DNA of 64,000 nucleotides from Amycolatopsis sp. FDAARGOS 1241 (GCF_016889705.1 NZ_CP069526.1:248001-312000); one strand, 5' to 3'. Positions 38,387 to 47,633 are shown, counted from the first letter of the stretch. The notes: generated from the letters alone by a model not told the origin. Numbers and translations: made by a program.

Positions 38387-39254
38387 GAGCTTGTCTCATT
38401 TGGCGAGTTTCTTGTGGCAGGTGATGGTGGCGGCGAGGGTGAGGAAGGCGAGGTAGTGGCCGGCTTTGCGTTCGTAGCGGATGGTCAGTCGCCGGTAGCC
38501 GGTCAGCCAGGCGATGGACCGTTCGATCACCCACCGGTGTTTGCCGAGTTTCTCGGCGGATTCGATGCCCTTGCGGGCGATGCGCGGGACGATCCCGCGC
38601 TGGCGCAGCCAGGCGCGCAGGGCGGGGATGTCGTAGGCCTTGTCGGAGTGGAGTTTGGCCGGTTTCCGGCGCCGCGGTCCGCGGCGCGATCGGATCGGCG
38701 GCAGCGCGTTGACCAGAGGTCTGAGCGCGTGGCTGTCGTGAGTGTTGGCCGCGGAGATCGCGACGGTCAGGGGCAGCCCGGCCCCGTCGGACAGTACGTG
38801 GATCTTCGAGCCCGGTTTGCCGCGGTCGACCGGGCTCGGACCGGTCAGACCGCCCCCCTTTTGGCCCTGACGGATGCTCCGTCGAGGACCGCGCGAGACC
38901 AGTCGATCAAACCCCGGCCGCCCAGTTCGTCCAGCACTGCCTGATGCAACTGCCGCCACAGCCCGGCCTCGGTCCATTCGGTGAACGTCCGGTGCGCCGT
39001 GGGCACCGATACCCCGAACGAGGGCGGCAGGTGCCGCCACGCACAACCACTGGTCAACACGAACACGATCGCCGTGAACACCGCCCGCGGATCAGTCCGC
39101 GCACGACCACCACCCTGCGGACGCTCCTTTGCCGGCGGGACCAGCGGTTCCACCAACGCCCACAAGTCATCGGGCACCAGCCGTTGCGACAGCGAGTCGA
39201 TCACGGTACAAGATCATTGCAGCCCAGCGGGAAAGATCCAAACGAGACACGCTC
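38387..39254 (-). mobile_element. 868-bp IS5-family insertion sequence with TTA target duplication
   Basis: The terminal inverted repeats are 17 bp: GAGCTTGTCTCATTTGG at 38387-38403 and the complement of GAGCGTGTCTCGTTTGG at 39238-39254, differing at two positions. TTA at 38384-38386 and 39255-39257 is the target duplication. The two-frame transposase and short duplication fit the IS427/IS1031 part of the IS5 family. The duplication is intact and the transposase frames look undamaged, so the insertion is probably recent. Confidence 0.93.
38396..39204 (-). CDS. IS5-family transposase expressed by -1 frameshift
   Basis: Frame A (39204 to 38845) encodes 119 residues: MIDSLSQRLVPDDLWALVEP, then the DUF4096-like FVLTSGCAWRHLPPSFG and AVLDGASVRAKRGAV with the first catalytic Asp. 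Frame B continues as GQKGGGLTGPSPVDRGKPGS with the second Asp in LHSDKAYD and the Glu in KHRWVIERSIAWL. The switch is at a run of four A and six G (minus strand, 38853-38862), a usual -1 slippage site in this family. The stop codon lies inside the left terminal repeat. Confidence 0.9.
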
Positions 39255-39702
39255 TTAGCGGGCGAAGCGGGTGGTCGAAGGACGATGTCGAGGTCGCGGT
39301 GCTGATCCGGATGGCCCGCCGCGACGTTCTTTCCCGACTGGCGGAGTTCACCGCGATGATCGGCGAGGAAGCACTGCGACAGAACATCGGTGGTGCGGCG
39401 ACCATGGGTGCCCAGCTGCACCACCTGCTCACGGTCGCGAGACGCCGAAACATCGCGATTCAGGTTGTGCCGCGTGGGGTCGGATTCCACCCCGGCTTGT
39501 ACGGGTGCTTCGTTGTCCTCGACTACGAGAATCTCCCTTCGATCGTGCACGTGGAGGAATTTCGAGGCGGCGCCTACTTGTACGATGAGCCTGATGTGGC
39601 CGCGTACCGTGAGGCCGCGAAGGAGCTGGCGGAACTGGCCCTGGACGAGCAGGAGAGCATCGAGTTCATCCAGGGGGTGCTCGCCGAACTGGAGGCTTGA
39701 AG

Positions 39703-39867
39703 ATGCTTGGCAGCGCTTGGCGCAAGTCCAGCTATTCCGATACGGGCAATTGCCTTGAGGCTGCGCTGCGCAAGACGGTGCGAGTCCGCGACACCAAGAA
39801 TCGCCGCGGCGGCGAACTGACCGTCGCGCCTGCCGCCTGGTCCGCTCTCCTCCGAAAACTCGGCTGA
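39703..39867 (+). CDS. DUF397 family protein
   Basis: A 54-residue protein, MLGSAWRKSSYSDTGNCLEA with VRVRDTKNRRGGELTVAPAAW, matching DUF397. It begins two bases after the stop of the WhiJ-like gene. DUF397 proteins are commonly encoded next to XRE/DUF5753 regulators and may act as their antagonist or partner. With the regulator disrupted by the IS, this gene may be expressed without its partner or be silent. Confidence 0.88.
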   Translation: MLGSAWRKSSYSDTGNCLEAALRKTVRVRDTKNRRGGELTVAPAAWSALLRKLG

Positions 39868-39889
39868 GCGCCGCCCATCCCCGGCAGAC

Positions 39890-40009
39890 AAGCCCCCGCC
39901 CTCCCGAGGGGGGCGTCCCCACGTCCATTCTATCGGCCACCACCGACAAAACCGGGTCGGAAGCCGGGTGAGGGCTGAGCTGTCCACAACTCGCCTGCTC
40001 TGTGGACAA
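39890..40009 (-). repeat. dispersed paired DnaA-box element, copy D
   Basis: Read on the minus strand: TTGTCCACA (40001-40009), 12 bases, TGTGGACAG (39980-39988, one mismatch), 47 bases, then TAGAAT (39927-39932) within GGCCGATAGAATGGACG, and the G/C hairpin CCCCCTCGGGAGGGCGGGGG. It fills the left part of the 659-base gap after the DUF397 gene. Confidence 0.85.
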
Positions 40010-40242
40010 ACCCGCTCGGTGCCCGAAAAGCGGTGCAGGGAGCGAAGACGCTCCGGTTGTGGCCGGACGGCGAGGCAGCGCGGGCGGTGGCAGAAAATCT
40101 GCCGAGGCGTTGCGAGCGGTCCCCCGGCCGACCCCCACTCGGGCCAGACTCGTGCCGGTCAGAGCGATTCCGGCCGGTCGCGCCTCGCCGAAGACTGACC
40201 ACGGCCAGACCCGTTCCGGCCAGGCCGATTCCCCGGTCGACG

Positions 40243-40412
40243 CACCTTGGCGAAGATGCCGCCTTGGCGAAGATGCCGTCTCGGCGAACACACCGCCTCG
40301 GCGAACACACCGCCTCCGCGAAGACCCCGCCTCAGCGAACACACCGCCTCAGCGAAGACCTACCTCCGCGAACACCCCGGCCGGGCGAAGACCCCACCTC
40401 GGCGAACACCCA
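40243..40412. repeat. 17-bp tandem repeat, ten units
   Basis: Ten contiguous 17-bp units begin at 40243. The plus-strand consensus is CGCCTCGGCGAACACAC, with a recurring variant ending GAAGACCC. A period of 17 cannot hold one reading frame, so it is not coding. It ends 114 bases before the mdlC-like start, in the upstream region of that gene. The sequence between copy D and this array shows nothing else. Confidence 0.88.
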
Positions 40413-40526
40413 CCGGCCCAGCCCACCCCAAACCAACCACCCGACCGTTCCCACCTGCGAACACGCACCCAACGTTCACTCGGGTGGGTGACACGAGGAG
40501 CCCCACCGCGAGATAGCCTCCGGATC

Positions 40527-42110
40527 ATGCGCACGATTCGCGACGCCACCCGGGAGCTGCTCCGCAACCTGGGTCTGACCACGGTGTTCGGCAACCCCGG
40601 CACCACGGAGATCGCCTTCCTGACCGAGTGGCCGGACGACTTCACGTACGTCCTGGGGCTGCAGGAGTCGGCCGTGGTGGCGATGGCGGACGGGTACGCG
40701 CAGGCGACACGCAAGCCCGTGCTGGTGAACCTGCACTCGGCCGGCGGGGTGGGCCATTCGCTGGGCCACGTGTTCACCGCGTTCCGCGACCGGGCGCCGT
40801 TGATCGTGCTGGCGGGGCAGCAGACGCGGTCGCTGCTGCCGGACGAGCCGTTCCTCGGGGCCGTGGAGGCGGCGAACTTCCCGAAGCCGTACGTGAAGTG
40901 GAGCATCGAGCCGGCCCGGGCGCAGGATGTGCCGGCCGCCATCGCGCACGCGTACTACGTCGCGACGCAGGCGCCGCAAGGGCCGGTGTTCGTGTCGGTG
41001 CCCGTGGACGACTGGGACGCCGAAGCGACCATGCCGTTGCCCACCGGCACCAGGACGCCGGGCTTCGCGCCCGATCCCGAGGCGCTGCGAGAGCTCGCCG
41101 ACGCCCTGGACAGCGCCGGCAACCCCGCGCTCGTCGTCGGGGCCAGCGTGGACGCCGACGGCGCGGTGCCGGACGTCGTGGACCTCGCCGAGAAACTCGG
41201 CGCCGGGGTGTGGGCCGCGCCGATGTCGTCGCGCTGCTCGTTCCCCGAGGACCACGAGCTGTTCCTCGGTTTCCTGCAGCCCGAACGCAAAGCGGTGGCC
41301 GAGGCCCTGCGCGAGCACGACGTCGTGGTGGTGCTGGGCGCACCCGCGTTCACCTACCACGTCTACCGCGGCGAGCCGGGAGAACCGTTGCCGCCGCTGT
41401 ACCTCGTGAGCGACGACGAGCAGATCCTCGCCCGCGCGGGCACCGGCACCGGCATCCGGTCCACACCGAAGCTCGCGATCCGCGCCCTCATTGAACGCGT
41501 CACCGCGAAGACGCGCGAAACCAAGCCCAGGCCCGAAAAGCCCGCCAGGCCCGCGGAAACCACGCCGATCTCGCCCGACTTCGCCTATGCGACCGTCGCG
41601 GAACTGTTGCCGGACAACGCGATCGTCGTCGAGGAGACACCGAGCCACCGCAACTGCCTCCACGACCACCTGCCGATCACCTCGACCGACACCGGGTTCC
41701 TCACCGTCGCGAGCGGCACGCTCGGTTACGGCCTTCCCGCGGCCGTCGGCGCGGCGCTGGGCCGGCCCGACCGCAAGGTCGTCGCCGTGCTGGGCGACGG
41801 CTCCAGCATGTACTGCGTGCAGGCGCTGTGGACGGCCGCGCGCGAGAACGCGCCCGTCACGTTCGTGGTACTGGACAACGCGCAGTACGCCGCGGTCCGC
41901 ATCCTCGGTGAGACGGCCGGCGGCACGAAGGTCCCCGGCACCGATCTCGGCGGCATCGACTTCGCGCAGCTGGCGCAGAGCATGGGCGTGCCGGCGCGGA
42001 CCGTAGAACAGGGCGCCGACCTCCGTGACGCACTGGCGAACGCGCTCGCGGAGAACGGACCCCGGCTCGTGCACGTGAAGGTCGACCCGAACCCGCAAAC
42101 ACTGTACTGA
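40527..42110 (+). CDS. mdlC: benzoylformate decarboxylase-like ThDP enzyme
   Basis: A 527-residue thiamine diphosphate enzyme. The N-terminal NPGTTEIAF carries the cofactor-activating Glu, LHSAGGVGHSLGHVF is the active-site His block of benzoylformate decarboxylases, and GDGSSMYCVQALWTAAREN begins the metal/ThDP motif. Expected reaction is decarboxylation of benzoylformate (mandelate pathway), though related 2-keto acid decarboxylases are possible. ATG 40527 is chosen. It is followed by a broken acyl-CoA dehydrogenase gene on the same strand. Confidence 0.87.
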   Translation: MRTIRDATRELLRNLGLTTVFGNPGTTEIAFLTEWPDDFTYVLGLQESAVVAMADGYAQATRKPVLVNLHSAGGVGHSLGHVFTAFRDRAPLIVLAGQQTRSLLPDEPFLGAVEAANFPKPYVKWSIEPARAQDVPAAIAHAYYVATQAPQGPVFVSVPVDDWDAEATMPLPTGTRTPGFAPDPEALRELADALDSAGNPALVVGASVDADGAVPDVVDLAEKLGAGVWAAPMSSRCSFPEDHELFLGFLQPERKAVAEALREHDVVVVLGAPAFTYHVYRGEPGEPLPPLYLVSDDEQILARAGTGTGIRSTPKLAIRALIERVTAKTRETKPRPEKPARPAETTPISPDFAYATVAELLPDNAIVVEETPSHRNCLHDHLPITSTDTGFLTVASGTLGYGLPAAVGAALGRPDRKVVAVLGDGSSMYCVQALWTAARENAPVTFVVLDNAQYAAVRILGETAGGTKVPGTDLGGIDFAQLAQSMGVPARTVEQGADLRDALANALAENGPRLVHVKVDPNPQTLY

Positions 42111-42154
42111 TCTTCGCGATTGACCCGACCGGGTGACGCTGTTTTGATGGCCGG

Positions 42155-43379
42155 GTGCGGCCTGTGCTCACTCCCCGTCAGCAGGAACTCGTCGACCGGG
42201 CCCGGAAGCTCGCCGACGTGTTCGCCGAGCGCGCCGCCGGGGTACGACCGCGAGAACACGTTCCCCCATGAGAACTACGACGACCTGCGGGCAGCCGGGT
42301 TCCTGCGGCTGTCGGTGCCGGAGGAGCTGAACGGGTTCGGCGTCGGGTTGCCGGAAATCCTGCCCGTGCTGGAGCGGCTGGCGATGGGCGACGGCGCCAC
42401 CGCGCTAGCGTTCACGACGCACCTCTCGCCGCTGGGGCAGTGGGCGAGTGTCTGGCGCCGCGCGCAGTCACCCCGCCTGGCCGAACTGCTCACGAAAGCG
42501 GCCGAGGGCAAGCTGATCTGGGCGTCGGTGACCAGCGAAACCGGTCTGCGCAACGACATGACGGACGCCAACGCCCAAGCGGTCCGTGTCGGCGGCGGTT
42601 CGTGCTCACCGGGCGCAAGAACTTCGCCACCAACACGTCCGTCGCCACACACTGTTCCACCACCGCGCGCTACGAAGACGCCGACGGCGGCCCGCGGCTC
42701 CTGCTGTGCCAGATCGCGCTCGACCAGCCGGGTGTCCGGATCCACCAGACCTGGGACACCATGGGCATGCGCGGCACGCAGAGCAACGACGTCGAGCTCA
42801 CCGAGGTGTTCGTCGAAGACTCGGCCGTGATGCACTCGCTGCCGGTGAAGCACCTCGACGCGCGCGTGCTGGAAACCGTGTGGGCGTGGGCGTGGGGCGA
42901 TGCCGGCGTTCTCGGCCGTCCACACGGGAGTCGCGGCCGGTGCGCTGGACTGGACCGTTCGGTCGCTGCGGAAGCGGGGCAAGACGGGTGACCCGGTGCT
43001 GCAGGACGTGATCGGCGAGTGTCGGATCCTCCTCGAGAGCTCACGCGCGCTCATCCACCGCCAGGCCGAGGATGTCATGTCGCGGCGCCTCTTCACCGGT
43101 GACGTGCAGGACGAGGTGGCCCGCTGCTCCGTCGTGAAGTACGTGGCGGCCAACAACGCCGTGCAGGTGATGCAGCGCCTCGTCGACGTGCTGGGCGGCA
43201 TGTCGTACACGAAGAAGCTGCCGTTCGAGCGCATGTGGCGCGACGTGCAGGCGAGCACGTTCATGCCGATGGGCAACCTGGCCACGCGCAGGCTGGTCGG
43301 CGCCCACGTCCTGGGTGTGCGGACGCTGCCGGAGATCGGCCCCGGCGAAACCGGCCCGGATTCCCGCGCCAAGGCCTGA
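42155..43379 (+). pseudogene. acyl-CoA dehydrogenase gene with three frame changes
   Basis: Consecutive pieces in different frames make one normal acyl-CoA dehydrogenase. GTG 42155 opens RPVLTPRQQELVDRARKLAD. The frame then moves near 42240 (GYDRENTFPHENYDD, FTTHLSPLGQW), near 42600 (FVLTGRKNFATNTS, WDTMGMRGTQSNDVELTEVF), and near 42895 (MPAFSAVHTGVAAGALDW to QVMQRLVDVLGGMSY). Two changes look like an extra base and one like a missing base, all beside G runs. It is either a decayed gene or an assembly artefact. The domain content is otherwise complete. Confidence 0.85.
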
Positions 43380-43386
43380 CCCGGGA

Positions 43387-43416
43387 AACGGGGCGCTCGC
43401 GGCCGGGCGCCCCGTT
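43387..43416. terminator. bidirectional terminator
   Basis: AACGGGGCGC pairs perfectly with GCGCCCCGTT around a 10-nt loop, between the acyl-CoA dehydrogenase and the convergent transporter operon. Confidence 0.8.
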
Positions 43417-43430
43417 GTCGTTGCAGAGTC

Positions 43431-44294
43431 TCAGTGCTGCGCCTTGGCTTCTTCCTTCTCGGCCGCGACAGCCGCGGCAGCTTCATCAGCAGCCGCCACC
43501 TCGGCTTCATCGGCCACCGCCGCCGACGCCGGCCCGTGCAGCAGCCGCGCCACCTCGGCGCGCATCGTCACGAACTCCGAAGACTCGCGCGTGGTGATCT
43601 GGTCGCGCTCCTTCGGCAGGCCCACCGGCAGGTCCGCGACGATCGACGCCGGTGACTTCGACAGCACGAGCACCCGGTCGCCCAGGTACACGCTCTCGTC
43701 GATGTCGTGCGTCACCAGCAGGACGGTGGTGCCCTGTTCTGTCTGCACGCGCCGCAGCAGGTCCTCCAGCTCGAAACGCGTCTGCGCGTCGACGGAGGCG
43801 AACGGCTCGTCCATCAGCAGCAGCGCCGGCCGCGAAGCCAGCGCCCGCGCGATGGACACGCGCTGCTGCATGCCGCCCGAGAGCTGCCACGGGAACTTCG
43901 AGCCGACGCCCGCCAGGCCCACGGCCTCCAGCGCCTCGGCAGCTCGCCGTCGCCGCGCCGCCTTGTCGAGTTTGGTCCAGCGCAAGGGGAACTCGACGTT
44001 CTTCGCCACCGTCAGCCACGGAAACAGCGAACGGCTGTAGTCCTGGAACACCACGGCGAGGTCGTCCGGCACACCGGTGACCAGGTCGCCGTGGAGGCTC
44101 ACGGTGCCGGCCGTCGGCGGCACGAGGCCGGCGATCGCCCGCAGCAGCGTCGACTTGCCGCACCCGGACGGGCCGACGATGCACGCCAGCTGGCCGGCCT
44201 CGACCGTGAACGACAGGTCGTTCACGGCGATGTGCGCGCCGTCGCCGCTGCCGTAGCGGTGGCTCAGGTCCGAGACCTCGAGCATGGTCGACAT
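43431..44294 (-). CDS. ABC transporter ATPase, SsuB/TauB type
   Basis: A 287-residue ATPase with Walker A GPSGCGKST, Q-loop VVFQDYSRSLFPWLTV, signature LSGGMQQRVSIARAL, Walker B ALLLMDEPF and switch VTHDIDES. The Q-loop wording is characteristic of the nitrate/sulfonate/taurine family. The last 35 residues are Ala/Glu-rich (AAADEAAAAVAAEKEEAKAQH), an unusual tail. It is the last gene of the binding protein-permease-permease-ATPase operon, 22 bases after the second permease. Confidence 0.93.
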   Translation of the reverse strand: MSTMLEVSDLSHRYGSGDGAHIAVNDLSFTVEAGQLACIVGPSGCGKSTLLRAIAGLVPPTAGTVSLHGDLVTGVPDDLAVVFQDYSRSLFPWLTVAKNVEFPLRWTKLDKAARRRRAAEALEAVGLAGVGSKFPWQLSGGMQQRVSIARALASRPALLLMDEPFASVDAQTRFELEDLLRRVQTEQGTTVLLVTHDIDESVYLGDRVLVLSKSPASIVADLPVGLPKERDQITTRESSEFVTMRAEVARLLHGPASAAVADEAEVAAADEAAAAVAAEKEEAKAQH

Positions 44295-44316
44295 TCTGAC
44301 AACCTTCCGGAGAGAT

Positions 44317-45144
44317 CTAGTGACGGCCGGGCTGCCACGTGAGCACCCGGCGCTCCACGGCGAGCAGGGCCGCGTTGAACCCGTAACCCAGGATGCCCAG
44401 CAGCACGATCCACGCCCACATCTGGTCGAAGTCGTACTGGCGCTGGGCGTTGATCAGCGCGTAGCCGATGCCGTTGAGCGCGCCCACGAGCTCCGAGATC
44501 GCCATGAGGATCAGGGAGATCGACAGCGACAGCCGCAGGCCGGCGAAGATCTTCGGCAGCGCCGCCGGGAGCACGACGAGCCCGATCCAGTAGCGCCGCG
44601 GCGTGCGGAACGCTCGCGCGGTGTCCACCTTGACCTTGTCCACCGAGCGCACACCGTCCACCGTGTTCAGCACGATCGGCCAGATCGAGCCGAAGATGAT
44701 GGTGGCGACCTGCATGCCCGGTCCGATGTGGAACAGCACGATGAACACCGGCACCAGCGCGGGCGGCGGGATCGCCCGGAAGAACGCGAACAGCGGGCCC
44801 ACGTAGTCCATCCCGGTCTTCGAGCGGCCCAGCGCCGTCCCGAGCGCGACACCCAGCACGACCGAGAGGAGCCAGCCGCCGAGCACGCGCTCGAGGCTCG
44901 GGAAGACGTGCTGGAACACGGCGTCGCCGAGGAAGACGTGCGAGGCCGGTCCGGAGAACCACAACTTCGCCGCGGCCGCGACGATCTTCGTGGGCGGCGG
45001 GAAGAAAACGCTCTCCGTGAACTGCGTGACGACCTGCCAGATCACCACGAGCACCACGAACAGCAGCCACTTGCGCGCGAACCCGCTCAGGCCGCTGCGC
45101 ACGCGGCCGCGGGTGGCCGCGGCGGGTTTGCCGACGACGGTCAC
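44317..45144 (-). CDS. ABC transporter permease 2, SsuC type
   Basis: A 275-residue permease with about six membrane helices. The EAA-like loop ARAFRTPRRYWIGLVVLPAALP contacts the ATPase. The GTG start overlaps the stop of the first permease (GTGA), so the two are coupled. The N-terminus has a basic extension (TRGRVRSGLSGFARKW). With the first permease it should form a heterodimeric channel for an alkanesulfonate-, nitrate- or related anion-type substrate. Confidence 0.92.
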   Translation of the reverse strand: MTVVGKPAAATRGRVRSGLSGFARKWLLFVVLVVIWQVVTQFTESVFFPPPTKIVAAAAKLWFSGPASHVFLGDAVFQHVFPSLERVLGGWLLSVVLGVALGTALGRSKTGMDYVGPLFAFFRAIPPPALVPVFIVLFHIGPGMQVATIIFGSIWPIVLNTVDGVRSVDKVKVDTARAFRTPRRYWIGLVVLPAALPKIFAGLRLSLSISLILMAISELVGALNGIGYALINAQRQYDFDQMWAWIVLLGILGYGFNAALLAVERRVLTWQPGRH

Positions 45145-45908
45145 GCGAGGTCCCCTTCGTCGTTGCTGCTCCAGCGGAAGAGCCGGCGCCCCAGCCGTTC
45201 GAGCCCTTCGTTGGCGAGGTACCCGAGGATCCCGGCGACGACCGTGCCCGCGAGCACCAGGTCCATCCGGCCGGAGCCCGAGGACGCTTCGAGCACGAAC
45301 TGGCCGATGCCGAGCTTCGCGCCGGCGAGGAACTCCGTGCTGATCACGAGGATCAGCGAGATCGCCGCGGACATGCGGATGCCGGTGAACACGAACGGCG
45401 CCGCGTGCGGCAGCGCCACCGAGGTGAGCAACCGTGACTTCGGCGTGCCGTACGACCGCGCGGTCTCGATGAGCACGGGGTCGATCTCGGCCATCGCGTA
45501 GATGGTGTTGAACAGGATCGGCCACACCGCCGCGTAAACGGCGAGCAGGATCTTCGACTCGGGCCCTCCGCCGACCACGAGGAGGATCAGCGGAATCCAG
45601 GCCACCGACGGGATCGGCCGCAGGAACTCGACGATCGCCTTGGTGGCATCGCGCAGCCAGCGGACACTGCCGAGCAGCAGGCCCGCCGGCACCGCGATCG
45701 CGATCGAGATGCCCATGGCGATGAACCACGCCAGCACCGACGCGATCACGTCCCGCACGAACTCCGTGTCGCCGAGCAGTTCGCCGATCCGAGCGAACAC
45801 CACCGTCGGCGGCGGCACGTCGTTCTGGTCGATCAGACCGGCCCGCACGACGACCTCCCAGATCAGGAGGAAGCCGAGCAGGCCGGCCAGGTTGCGAACG
45901 ATCCGCAC
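45141..45908 (-). CDS. ABC transporter permease 1, SsuC type
   Basis: A 255-residue permease with about six membrane helices (LLGFLLIWEVVVRAGLI, FIAMGISIAIAVPAGLLL). The EAA loop is ARSYGTPKSRLLTSVALPHAAP. It starts one base after the binding-protein stop and overlaps the second permease by four bases. It lacks the long basic N-terminus of its partner. It belongs to the binding-protein-dependent transport family for sulfonates, nitrate and taurine. Confidence 0.92.
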   Translation of the reverse strand: MRIVRNLAGLLGFLLIWEVVVRAGLIDQNDVPPPTVVFARIGELLGDTEFVRDVIASVLAWFIAMGISIAIAVPAGLLLGSVRWLRDATKAIVEFLRPIPSVAWIPLILLVVGGGPESKILLAVYAAVWPILFNTIYAMAEIDPVLIETARSYGTPKSRLLTSVALPHAAPFVFTGIRMSAAISLILVISTEFLAGAKLGIGQFVLEASSGSGRMDLVLAGTVVAGILGYLANEGLERLGRRLFRWSSNDEGDLA

Positions 45909-45909
45909 G

Positions 45910-46935
45910 TCAGGAGGCGCTCGGCTGGGACACGATCATCTGGGCGACGTCGATCTTGGCCGGGATCGACCCGAACTGCTGCAGCAGGTCCGGCACGCGC
46001 TGGATGCGGCGCGCGTCCAGAGTGGACTGGAAGGTGAGCAGCGCGGTGAGCGAGGCGGTGGCCTCGTCGACCTTCGAGAACTTCACCATCAGCGGTTCGA
46101 TCTTGGAGCGGTCCGCCGACTCCTTGGTGGCGCGCAGCATGGCGCGCTGGAAGGCGGCGACGGTCTTCGGGCTCGACGACGTGAACTTGCCGAGCGCGCC
46201 GTACCCCGCGGTCGGGAAGTCCTGCGTGGCGCCGGTTGCCGTGTCGATGATCGGGACGGTCCCGTTGGTCTTCGCCGAGCTCGTGATGAACGGTTCGGTG
46301 AGGAAGCCCGCGTCGACGTCGCCGCGCTTCACGGCCGCGCCGATGCTCGGGAAGGGCAGGGACACCCACTGCACCTTGGAGTAGTCCACACCGTTGTCGC
46401 GCATCACGGACTTGGTCAGGGTGTCGGACACGGTGTTGGGAGCGGAGATGGCGATCTTCTTGCCCGCCAGGTCGCGCACGGTCTTGACCGGTCCGTTGGG
46501 CATGGCCACGATCTCGGTGCTCTTCGGGCCGGCCGAGGAGGCGTCGGACACGAACTTGATGTCCGCGTTGCCCTTGCTCTTCGCGATGAAGAACGGTGTG
46601 TAGCTCGAGTAGGCGATGTCGACCTCGCCGGACAGCAGCTTCGTGACCGACGCGTCGCCGCTCGCGGCGTCGACGGACTCGACTTCCAGGCCCTCGTCCT
46701 TGAAGTAGCCGTTCTGCACGGCGAGGTGGAACGGCGCGACGTCGATCGTCGGCATGACCGAGACCTTGATCTTGGACTTCTCCAGCCCTGAACCGCCGCT
46801 CGTGCTGCCCGAATCGTCCGAACCGCCCAGCAGGCCGCAGCTGCTCGCGGTCAGTGCGACGCCGCTCGCCATGGCGAGGGAGAGGAAGCCACGGCGCCCG
46901 AGTCTGGCCTGGCTGCTCCCGGCTGATTCAAACAA
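45910..46935 (-). CDS. ABC transporter substrate-binding lipoprotein, SsuA/NMT1-like
   Basis: A 341-residue lipoprotein. The export signal has a twin-arginine look (RLGRRGFLSLAMASGVALTA) and a lipobox ending TASSC. The mature part (IKVSVMPTIDVAPFHLAVQN, GEVDIAYSSYTPFFIA, GDVDAGFLTEPFI) fits the sulfonate/nitrate/HMP family. TTG 46935 is five bases after GGAG; GTG 46941 is an alternative. It is the first gene of the transporter operon and a paralogue of the orphan at 28,835. The substrate is not deducible. Confidence 0.88.
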   Translation of the reverse strand: MFESAGSSQARLGRRGFLSLAMASGVALTASSCGLLGGSDDSGSTSGGSGLEKSKIKVSVMPTIDVAPFHLAVQNGYFKDEGLEVESVDAASGDASVTKLLSGEVDIAYSSYTPFFIAKSKGNADIKFVSDASSAGPKSTEIVAMPNGPVKTVRDLAGKKIAISAPNTVSDTLTKSVMRDNGVDYSKVQWVSLPFPSIGAAVKRGDVDAGFLTEPFITSSAKTNGTVPIIDTATGATQDFPTAGYGALGKFTSSSPKTVAAFQRAMLRATKESADRSKIEPLMVKFSKVDEATASLTALLTFQSTLDARRIQRVPDLLQQFGSIPAKIDVAQMIVSQPSAS

Positions 46936-47633
46936 GTCCACTCCTTGGAAAATGAGGTCACGTGGGTGTTGACCGTGCGGGGATGGTGGGTGTGGCTCAT
47001 TGTCCGGAGTCACGCGGCCACTGTAGAGAAGCGACGCATCCATCACAATGGGTGGTCATCAACGGTTCAGCAGTGTCTTGAATCACTCGATCAGGTGATC
47101 CAGTTCCTCTGGACAGCGGTCATCCAGCACGTCGAGACCGTGTCCGGTTGGTCTTGATCCGCTAGCCGGGTGCTCTGGTAGGGCCGTCGGGAGGGTTACA
47201 AATCGGCGTGTCGTTCGCTACCCTCTGCTCCGGCAGTGTGAGGTGTGGACCACCGATGTAGTGAGAGTCAGCCTCGTCGAGAGGCACTCTGCGCAGGCCG
47301 GCTCCCGTCGGCGGACTGGTGGCTTCGGCCTATTGGACCAGCTGATCGACCAGTGCGGGGATCGAACGCCATGCAAGTACTGAACCGATTCCGCGTCAAC
47401 CGCGGCGCGAAACCGCACCTGGAAGTGGATCTTTTCACCCGAAAGGGTGTAATGGGCCGGGTCAACCGGACCGTTGGGGTGCCGGGTGGGCTGCCGGGAG
47501 CGTGCGGCTAGTGGTCGCGGGCACGGCAGGCTTCAATTCACAGGGTCCCACGGGGCCGGAAGACGATGGTGGTGCGGCGGTGCCGAACGAAGACACCGCG
47601 GGGGTGGGAGGGGCCCCTGCGCGCGGAGGCGGG
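46936..47633. other. 698-base divergent control region
   Basis: No gene is supported. It lies between the transporter operon and the conservon and contains a sigma-70-like promoter toward the conservon at 47196-47224. A start for the sensor kinase at GTG 47502 would take the last 130 bases. Confidence 0.6.
47196..47224 (+). promoter_or_regulatory. candidate vegetative promoter of the conservon
   Basis: TTACAA (47196-47201), 17 bases, TACCCT (47219-47224). It is the best -35/-10 pair in the gap, about 410 bases before the kinase start, implying a long leader. Confidence 0.35.

Larger units (their letters stand above)
37987..39700 (+). pseudogene. XRE/DUF5753 (WhiJ-like) regulator interrupted by an IS element
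   Basis: The 5' part (37987-38386) encodes an XRE helix-turn-helix (LRAAREERRMALRELARMAR, ISPGHLHNWETGLRVP) and the start of the DUF5753 domain. The 3' part (39258-39700) resumes as SLSGRSGWSKDDVEVAVLIRMARRDVL with the rest of DUF5753, ending GVLAELEA. Removing 38387-39257 restores an uninterrupted 280-codon frame, so the insertion is the only lesion. The truncated product would be 145 residues. The partner DUF397 gene follows two bases after the stop. Such pairs regulate development or antibiotic production in streptomycetes. Confidence 0.92.

Noticed and set aside
39167..40342. 391-codon minus-strand frame between the IS and the decarboxylase
   Set aside because: It crosses the dispersed element, the DUF397 gene and the 17-bp array, with repeat-derived text at its start.
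40243..40412. CRISPR-like array
   Set aside because: Units are contiguous 17-mers with no unique spacers and no cas genes nearby.
40002..40526. 175-residue extension upstream of the benzoylformate decarboxylase start
   Set aside because: It runs through the DnaA-box element and the 17-bp array. The enzyme family begins at MRTIRD.
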